The notes under the pieces were generated by a model. The model did no database searches and was not told the DNA's origin. It was given only the letters and a program-made list of their open reading frames with translations. Source: Allobosea caraganae (GTDB lineage: Bacteria > Pseudomonadota > Alphaproteobacteria > Rhizobiales > Beijerinckiaceae). Taken from it: 64,000 nucleotides of DNA. Positions within the stretch are counted from its first letter, which is position 1, and the number at the start of each line of letters is the position of its first letter. The translations under genes were made by a program, and so were the position numbers. The DNA lies in assembly GCF_003351345.1 (NCBI RefSeq), contig NZ_QQTO01000019.1, positions 62,001 through 126,000 of the forward strand, written 5' to 3'. Below are positions 58,418-64,000 of the stretch, one piece after another.

Positions 58418-59457
58418 CGGGCCATGGCAGCCGGGAGACCGGCACCATTGGCGGACCGGCTCGTCATGTGCCGGTGCTCCTGACGGAAGCCCTCGACGCG
58501 CTCGCGCTGAAGCCGGGTGGCCGCTATCTCGACGGCACCTTCGGCGCCGGCGGCTATGCGCGCGCGCTGCTCGAACGCGAGCCCGAGGCGACCCTGCTCG
58601 CGCTGGACCGCGACCCGACGGCGGTTGCCGGCGGAGCCGACCTCGTCGCGGCGATGGACGGCCGCCTGACGATTTCGCAGGCCCGCTTCGGGGAGCTGGC
58701 CGAGGAGGCCGAGCGCTTCGAGATGGCGCCGCTCGACGGCGTCGTGCTCGATATCGGCGTGTCCTCGATGCAGATCGACGAGGCCGAGCGCGGCTTCTCC
58801 TTCCGCTTCGACGGGCCGCTCGACATGCGCATGGGACGGCATGGGCAAAGCGCCGCCGATCTCGTCAACGAGGCGGACGAGGGCGTGCTCGCCGACATCT
58901 TCTACCATTACGGCGAGGAGCGGCGCTCGCGCGCCGTGGCGCGGGCCGTGATCGAGGCCAGGCGCAAGGCGCCGCTTTCAACCACCAAGCAACTGGCCGA
59001 ACTCGTCGCCAGCGTCGTCTGGGCCGAGCCCGGCGGCGCCCATCCGGCGACGCGGGTGTTCCAGGCGCTGCGCATCGCGGTCAATGACGAGCTCGGCGAG
59101 CTGGTCCAGGCGCTGCACGCTGCCGAGCGGGTGCTCAAGCCCGGCGGCCGGCTCGCGGTCGTGACCTTCCATTCGCTCGAGGACCGCATCGTCAAGCAGT
59201 TCCTGACGGCGCGCTCGGGCCGCGCCCCGGCCGGCTCGCGCCATGCCCCGGTGACGGCCGCCCCGGTCGCGACCTTCAAGCTGGTGACGAAGGGGCCGGT
59301 CGCGCCGTCCGAGGCGGAGATGCGGGAGAACCCGCGCGCCCGCTCAGCCAAGTTGCGTGCCGCCGAACGCACCGAAAGCCCGGCCCGCCCGCCGGAGCCC
59401 GATCTGGTCGCGCTCGCCGGCCTCCCGCAACCGCAGCCGCCGCGCCGGAGATCGTAG
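58414..59457 (+). CDS. rsmH: 16S rRNA (cytosine(1402)-N4)-methyltransferase
   Basis: 347 residues. [40 protein letters not shown] and the conserved [20 protein letters not shown], with the later [14 protein letters not shown]. It methylates C1402 of 16S rRNA using SAM. ATGA overlap with mraZ; ftsL starts 6 bases downstream. Confidence 0.96.
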   Translation: MTGHGSRETGTIGGPARHVPVLLTEALDALALKPGGRYLDGTFGAGGYARALLEREPEATLLALDRDPTAVAGGADLVAAMDGRLTISQARFGELAEEAERFEMAPLDGVVLDIGVSSMQIDEAERGFSFRFDGPLDMRMGRHGQSAADLVNEADEGVLADIFYHYGEERRSRAVARAVIEARRKAPLSTTKQLAELVASVVWAEPGGAHPATRVFQALRIAVNDELGELVQALHAAERVLKPGGRLAVVTFHSLEDRIVKQFLTARSGRAPAGSRHAPVTAAPVATFKLVTKGPVAPSEAEMRENPRARSAKLRAAERTESPARPPEPDLVALAGLPQPQPPRRRS

Positions 59458-59463
59458 AGCCGC

Positions 59464-59853
59464 ATGATCAAGCTCCTGCATGTCATCGCAATCGGCGCGC
59501 TGGTCTCCTCGGCGCTCTATGCCTACACGATCAAGTACGAGACGACGCTCGAGACCGAGCAGCTCCAGAAGCTGAAGGCCAAGGCGCAGCGCGAACGCGA
59601 CGCCATCGCCGTGCTCAAGGCCGAGTGGCAGTTCCTCAACCGGCCCGACCGGCTGCAGACGCTGGCCGAGCGCCATCTCGACCTCCAGGCCTTCTCCGTG
59701 TCGCAGGTCGTGCGCGCCTCGGACCTGCCCAATCGCGGGCCGAAGGTCGACGAGATCGGCCGCAAGCTCGCCGATCTCGGGCTCGGCCTGCCGACCGAGA
59801 CCCCGAAGGACCGCAAGGCGCAAGGCGTCACCACGCCGGGAGGCCGCCCATGA
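59464..59853 (+). CDS. ftsL: Cell-division protein FtsL
   Basis: 129 residues. One membrane helix (IIxLL-type MIKLLHVIAIGALVSSALYA) followed by a coiled coil (TTLETEQLQKLKAKAQRERD, LKAEWQFLNRPDRLQTLAE). It forms the FtsQBL subcomplex at the division site. Its size, order and neighbours match; stop overlaps ftsI by 4 bases (ATGA). Confidence 0.9.
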   Translation: MIKLLHVIAIGALVSSALYAYTIKYETTLETEQLQKLKAKAQRERDAIAVLKAEWQFLNRPDRLQTLAERHLDLQAFSVSQVVRASDLPNRGPKVDEIGRKLADLGLGLPTETPKDRKAQGVTTPGGRP

Positions 59854-61613
59854 GCGCAACCACCGAGGCCACGACTGACGGCTACGGCGAGGCCAAGCCG
59901 AAGCGCGGCCGCCTGAGCTTCCTGCGCGACGTCTTCCGGATGAGCGGCGAGAAGAGCCAGCCGCGCGTCGGCCTGGTCATCCTCGGCTTCTCCGCGCTGT
60001 TCATCGCGATCACGACGCGGCTCGTCATGCTCGCAACCATGCCGGCCGAGCAGGTCGGCCTGCGCCGCGCGACCTCGGGCGAGATCTCGGCGGCACGGCC
60101 CGACATCGTCGACCGCAACGGCACCGTGCTGGCGACAGACGTGCGCACGGTCTCGGTCTTCGCCGAGCCGCGCAAGATCTTCGACAAGGACGAGGCGACG
60201 GAGCTGCTCACCGCCGTCCTGCCCGATCTCGACGCCAAGGATCTGCGCGACAAGCTCAATACCAAGAAGGGCTTCGTCTGGGTCAAGCGCGAGATCACGC
60301 CGCGCCAGCAGGCCGAGGTGCACCATCTCGGCATTCCCGGCGTCGGCTTCGTGCCCGAGAACAAGCGCGTCTATCCGAACGGGCCGGCGGCGGCGCATAT
60401 CCTCGGCTTCGCCAATGTCGACAATGTCGGCATCGCCGGCATCGAGAAGTGGATCGACTCGCAAGGCTTGCAGGACCTCACCGGCGCCGGGCTCGCGACC
60501 GAGGCCTCGGACCTGAAGCCGGTCCAGCTCTCGATCGACCTGCGCGTGCAGCACCTGCTGCGCGACGAGCTGATGAAGGGCATGGAGCGCTTCCGCGCCA
60601 TCGCGGCGGCCGGCGCGATCATGGACGTGACGACCGGCGAGATGATCGCCTCGGTCTCGCTGCCGGATTTCGACCCGAGCAACCCGGTCGACGCCCATGA
60701 CAAGGACCGGATCAACCGGATCAATGTCGGCGTCTACGAGATGGGCTCGACCTTCAAGGCGCTGACCGTGGCGATGGCGCTCGACTCGGGCAAGGCGACC
60801 ATCAACTCGTCGTACTCCACGGCCGGCGGCATGATGCGCTTCGGCCGCCAGGTCATCAAGGAATACCACGGCACCGGCCGGACCCTGACCGTGCCGGAGG
60901 TGTTCCTGCATTCGTCCAACATGGGCTCGATCAAGATGGCGCTGTCGGTCGGCGTCGAGGGCCACAAGGCCTTCCTGCGCAAGATGGGACAGCTCGACCG
61001 GATGCGCACCGAGCTGCCTGAGAGCGCCGAGCCGATCGTGCCCAAGCGCTGGGGCGAGATCAACACGGCGACCATCGCCTTCGGTCACGGCCTCGCGGTC
61101 GCGCCGATCCAGGCGATGGCGGCGGTCGGCGCGCTGGTCAATGGCGGCAACTTCATCACGCCGACCTTCATCAAGCGCTCGCAGGAAGAGGCGCAGCGCC
61201 TGGGCGTGCGGGTGATCAAGCCTGAGACCTCGGAGGCGCTGCGCTACATCATGCGCCTCAACGGCGAGAAGGGCTCGGCCCGCAAGGCCGACATCCCCGG
61301 CTATTTCGTCGGCGGCAAGACCGGCACGGCCGAGAAGGTCATCAACGGCCGCTACGCCAAGAACCGCAACTTCACGACCTTCACGGCGATCGCGCCCTCG
61401 GACAAGCCGAAATACCTCTTCCTCGCGATCTACGACGAGCCTAAAGGCTATGCCGAGAGCGGTGGCTACTCGACCGCCGCCTGGAATGCCGGCGTCACCA
61501 CCGGCAAGCTGATCGAGCGCGCCGCGCCGATCCTCGGCCTGCCGCCGCGCTTCGAACCGCCGGTCGCGCCCTTCCCGCTGATGGCGAAGCTGGGTGCGTG
61601 GGGCACGCGCTGA
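59850..61613 (+). CDS. ftsI: Peptidoglycan D,D-transpeptidase FtsI (PBP3)
   Basis: 587 residues. A single membrane anchor (~45-70), the PBP dimerisation domain (~85-220) and the transpeptidase with SxxK in GSTFKALTVAMALDSG (Ser300), SxN in HSSNMGSIKMAL and KTG in VGGKTGTAEKV. It makes septal peptidoglycan cross-links. Starts at the ATGA overlap with ftsL and is followed 24 bases later by murE. Confidence 0.97.
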   Translation: MSATTEATTDGYGEAKPKRGRLSFLRDVFRMSGEKSQPRVGLVILGFSALFIAITTRLVMLATMPAEQVGLRRATSGEISAARPDIVDRNGTVLATDVRTVSVFAEPRKIFDKDEATELLTAVLPDLDAKDLRDKLNTKKGFVWVKREITPRQQAEVHHLGIPGVGFVPENKRVYPNGPAAAHILGFANVDNVGIAGIEKWIDSQGLQDLTGAGLATEASDLKPVQLSIDLRVQHLLRDELMKGMERFRAIAAAGAIMDVTTGEMIASVSLPDFDPSNPVDAHDKDRINRINVGVYEMGSTFKALTVAMALDSGKATINSSYSTAGGMMRFGRQVIKEYHGTGRTLTVPEVFLHSSNMGSIKMALSVGVEGHKAFLRKMGQLDRMRTELPESAEPIVPKRWGEINTATIAFGHGLAVAPIQAMAAVGALVNGGNFITPTFIKRSQEEAQRLGVRVIKPETSEALRYIMRLNGEKGSARKADIPGYFVGGKTGTAEKVINGRYAKNRNFTTFTAIAPSDKPKYLFLAIYDEPKGYAESGGYSTAAWNAGVTTGKLIERAAPILGLPPRFEPPVAPFPLMAKLGAWGTR

Positions 61614-61637
61614 CTTTCACAAGGATCAGACGGGATC

Positions 61638-63092
61638 ATGGACGGACGCGGTTTCAGCCTGGGCCAGCTCTTTCCCGGGGCGTTTCCGGACGACGCCTTG
61701 CGCCTGGTTGCCGGCGTCAGGGCCGATAGCCGCAAGGTCGTGGCGGGCGAGGTCTTCATCGCGCTAGCCGGCGCCAAGGCCAATGGCGCGCAGTTCATCG
61801 CGGACGCGGTGAGCCGCGGCGCCGCGGCCATCGTCTCCGGCGAGGCGCGGCCGGAGGGGCTGGATTCCTCGGTCGCCTTCGCCACGGTTCCCGAGCCGCG
61901 GCTGGCCCTGTCCCTGGCCGCATCGCGGATCTATCCGCGCCAGCCCGCGACCATCGTCGCGGTGACCGGGACCAGCGGCAAGTCCTCGGTTGCCGACTTC
62001 ACCCGGCAGATCTTCGCAGGCCTCGGCCGCGAGGCGGCGAGCCTCGGCACGGTCGGCATCGTCACATCGAAGGGCGCCAAATACGGCTCGCTGACCACGC
62101 CGGATCCGCTGACGCTGCACGCCTCGCTCGACAGGCTGGCGGGAGACGGCATCACCCACCTGGCGATGGAGGCGTCCTCGCACGGGCTCGACCAGCACCG
62201 GCTCGACGGCGTCAGGCTGAGGGCGGGCGCCTTCCTCAATCTCGGGCGCGACCATCTCGACTATCATCCGACCATCGAGGACTACCTCGCCGCCAAGATG
62301 CGGCTCTGGGAGCTGCTGCCGGCCGGAATGCCGGTGGTGATCAACCGCGACGAGCCCTATGCGAAAGAGGCGGCCGAGGCGGCGGCGAAGAAGCACCCGC
62401 TGATCGGCATCGGCCGGGCCGGCGAGACGCTGACGCTGCTCTCGGTTACGCACGAAGGCTTCTCGCAGCGCCTGCGCGTCAGGGCCGAGGGCCGCGAGGT
62501 CGAGGTGCTGCTGCCGCTGGTCGGCGACTACATGGCCGGCAATGCGCTGGTCGCGGCCGGGCTGGCGATCGCGACGGGGGAGGATGCCACCGCTTCCCTC
62601 CAGGCGATCTCGGGTCTTCAGGGCGTGCCCGGGCGGCTCGAGCGGGTCGGCGAGGTCAATGGCGGGCTGATCGTCGTCGACTACGCGCATAAGCCGGACG
62701 CGCTTGCCGCGGTGCTCGGCGCGCTGCGGGCCTATGCGACGGGGAAGCTGATCTGCGTCTTCGGCTGCGGCGGCGACCGCGACAAGGGCAAGCGCCCGCT
62801 GATGGGCGCCATCGCCGCCGAGAAGGCCGACATCGCTATCGTCACCGACGACAATCCGCGCAGCGAGGACCCGGCCGCGATCCGGGCCGAGGTCATGGCG
62901 GCCTCGCCGAAGCTCACCGAGATCGGCGACAGGGCGGAGGCCATCCGCCATGCGGTCGCGATGATCCAGCCTGGGGATTTGCTGGTCGTGGCCGGAAAAG
63001 GCCATGAAACCGGCCAGATCATAGGCGACCGGACCTTGCCATTCTCCGATCATGAGGTGGTGCGGACGGCGATTGCGGAGATCGAAGGATGA
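61638..63092 (+). CDS. murE: UDP-N-acetylmuramoylalanyl-D-glutamate--2,6-diaminopimelate ligase
   Basis: 484 residues. N-terminal UDP-sugar domain, ATP loop GTSGKSSVADFTR (residues ~111-123), and the central TTPDPLTLHASLDRLAGDGI. The DNPRSEDP motif (TDDNPRSEDPAAIR) is the marker of meso-diaminopimelate specificity rather than lysine. It adds mDAP to the growing stem peptide in the cytoplasm. ATGA overlap with murF. Confidence 0.97.
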   Translation: MDGRGFSLGQLFPGAFPDDALRLVAGVRADSRKVVAGEVFIALAGAKANGAQFIADAVSRGAAAIVSGEARPEGLDSSVAFATVPEPRLALSLAASRIYPRQPATIVAVTGTSGKSSVADFTRQIFAGLGREAASLGTVGIVTSKGAKYGSLTTPDPLTLHASLDRLAGDGITHLAMEASSHGLDQHRLDGVRLRAGAFLNLGRDHLDYHPTIEDYLAAKMRLWELLPAGMPVVINRDEPYAKEAAEAAAKKHPLIGIGRAGETLTLLSVTHEGFSQRLRVRAEGREVEVLLPLVGDYMAGNALVAAGLAIATGEDATASLQAISGLQGVPGRLERVGEVNGGLIVVDYAHKPDALAAVLGALRAYATGKLICVFGCGGDRDKGKRPLMGAIAAEKADIAIVTDDNPRSEDPAAIRAEVMAASPKLTEIGDRAEAIRHAVAMIQPGDLLVVAGKGHETGQIIGDRTLPFSDHEVVRTAIAEIEG

Positions 63093-64000
63093 GCGGCGCG
63101 CCCTTGTGGACCGGAGAGCAGCTTCTGCAGGCGATGGGCGCACGCCGCGTCGGCAGCCTGCCCGCCACGGTCTCCGGCATCTCGATCGACACGCGCACAC
63201 TTGAGCCGGGCGATGCCTTCTTCGCGATCCAGGGCGAGGCGCGCGACGGGCATGAGTTCGTCGCCGGTGCCGTTGAGAAGGGCGCTGCGCTCGCCGTGGT
63301 CGACGAGGCGCATGCCTCGCGCTTCAATGGCGCAGGGTCCTATGCCGTGGTCGACGACGTGCTGCGCGCCATGGAGCGGGCCGGCGTCGCGCGCCGGGCC
63401 GAGCTGAAGGCGGGCGTCGTCGCCGTCACCGGCTCGGTCGGCAAGACCGGCACCAAGGAGGCGCTGCGCCTCGTGCTCTCGCGCCAGGGTGAGACCCATG
63501 CGCCGGTCGCTTCCTACAACAACCATTGGGGCGTGCCGCTGACGCTGTGCCGCACGCCGGCCTCGGTGCGCTACGGCGTCTACGAGATCGGCATGAACGC
63601 GCCCGGCGAGATTTTGCCCCTGGCGAAGCTGGTCACGCCGGACGTCGCGATCGTCACAACGGTGCAGCCGGTGCATCTGGCGGCGTTCGAGTCGGTCGAC
63701 GGCATCGCCCGGGAGAAGGCGTCGATCTTCCAGGGCTTGAAGCCTGGCGGCGCCGCGATCGTCAATGCCGACGTCGCGCAGGCCGGCCTGTTGCGCAAGC
63801 TTGCCGAGGCGAGCCCGGCCGGGCGGGTCATCAGCTTCGGCGAGCATGCCGACGCCGATGTCAGGCTCGTCTCCTGCGCGCTCAAAGCCGACCTCTCGAC
63901 GGTCGATGCGGTCGTGCTCGGTCAGCCGGTCGCCTATCGGCTCGGCAGCCCCGGCAAGCACATCGTGCTGAATTCGCTGGCGGTGCTGGCGGCGGTCGAG
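63089..64000 (+). CDS. murF: UDP-MurNAc-tripeptide--D-Ala-D-Ala ligase MurF, 3'-truncated by window edge
   Basis: 304 codons are present and the frame is open to the last base. SGISIDTRTLEPGDAFFAIQ, the ATP loop TGSVGKTGTKEALRLVLSR, YNNHWGVPLTLCRTPASVRY and IGMNAPGEI are MurF signatures. It adds D-Ala-D-Ala to the UDP-MurNAc-tripeptide. Start at the ATGA overlap with murE. Confidence 0.95.
   Translation, partial: MSGAPLWTGEQLLQAMGARRVGSLPATVSGISIDTRTLEPGDAFFAIQGEARDGHEFVAGAVEKGAALAVVDEAHASRFNGAGSYAVVDDVLRAMERAGVARRAELKAGVVAVTGSVGKTGTKEALRLVLSRQGETHAPVASYNNHWGVPLTLCRTPASVRYGVYEIGMNAPGEILPLAKLVTPDVAIVTTVQPVHLAAFESVDGIAREKASIFQGLKPGGAAIVNADVAQAGLLRKLAEASPAGRVISFGEHADADVRLVSCALKADLSTVDAVVLGQPVAYRLGSPGKHIVLNSLAVLAAVE

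Overview
This is a GC-rich (visibly about 65-70% G+C), densely coded chromosomal window. It looks like an alphaproteobacterium of the order Hyphomicrobiales; Bosea or a close relative is my best guess. The reasons are the run of mraZ, rsmH, ftsL, ftsI, murE and murF, an ArsR-methyltransferase/metF/metH operon, a patatin(DUF3734)/acetoacetate decarboxylase pair, GCG_CRPN-type small secreted protein, and palindromic intergenic repeats of the 'CCGTCATCCCGG...' and 'CCTCATCCTGAGG...' kinds. The genus is an inference from gene content, not a measurement. I see no phage, transposase, CRISPR array, tRNA or rRNA operon.

Layout. 1-9.4 kb: a catabolic and transport stretch holding an AtuA/DUF4387 fusion (cut by the window edge), a thiamine-diphosphate 2-oxoacid decarboxylase, a convergent 2-hydroxycarboxylate carrier, a small secreted protein, a secreted lipase-like hydrolase, patatin plus acetoacetate decarboxylase, and a FUSC membrane protein. 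9.4-10.0 kb is decayed DNA with a cupin remnant. 10.0-19.4 kb is a complete chemotaxis-type signalling cluster (receiver, STAS, CheY, CheA, CheW, MCP, CheR, CheD, CheB, CheY), with several 4-base stop/start overlaps. 19.5-27.5 kb: glutathione peroxidase, MogA, a FliK/FlhB-C-terminal-domain/acetyltransferase operon, an aldo/keto reductase, a TetR/SDR divergon with visible operators, and an unusual metallo-beta-lactamase-fold protein. 27.7-39.8 kb: EttA, an SDR and TetR pair with matching palindromes, an FMN-dependent hydroxyacid dehydrogenase, a YitT protein, a GH3 beta-glucosidase, a cold-shock protein, a MOSC protein, and an EamA transporter divergent from a MocR regulator. 39.9-46.1 kb is the methionine operon (ArsR-methyltransferase, metF, metH, acetyltransferase) ending at a strong hairpin. 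46.1-54.5 kb: a Na/Pi cotransporter, a diguanylate cyclase, a MacAB-type export system, and an amidase/DjlA pair. 54.9-57.2 kb: a lytic transglycosylase, the RNase P RNA gene and ohr/ohrR. 57.7-64 kb is the start of the dcw division and cell-wall cluster, with murF cut by the right edge.

The most interesting signals are: an MBL-fold protein with a rewritten metal-ligand set; a MacA adaptor carrying a Spy/CpxP-like helical insert; an isolated FliK plus truncated FlhB-like switch protein; a chemoreceptor ending in a CheR-docking pentapeptide; several cleanly visible regulator operators; and a repeat at 57.3-57.5 kb that looks like a small insertion with a 5-bp target duplication nested in another repeat. 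I found no single gene set that clearly forms an undescribed defence or metabolic system. Function assignments rest on motifs recognised by eye; no database search was possible.
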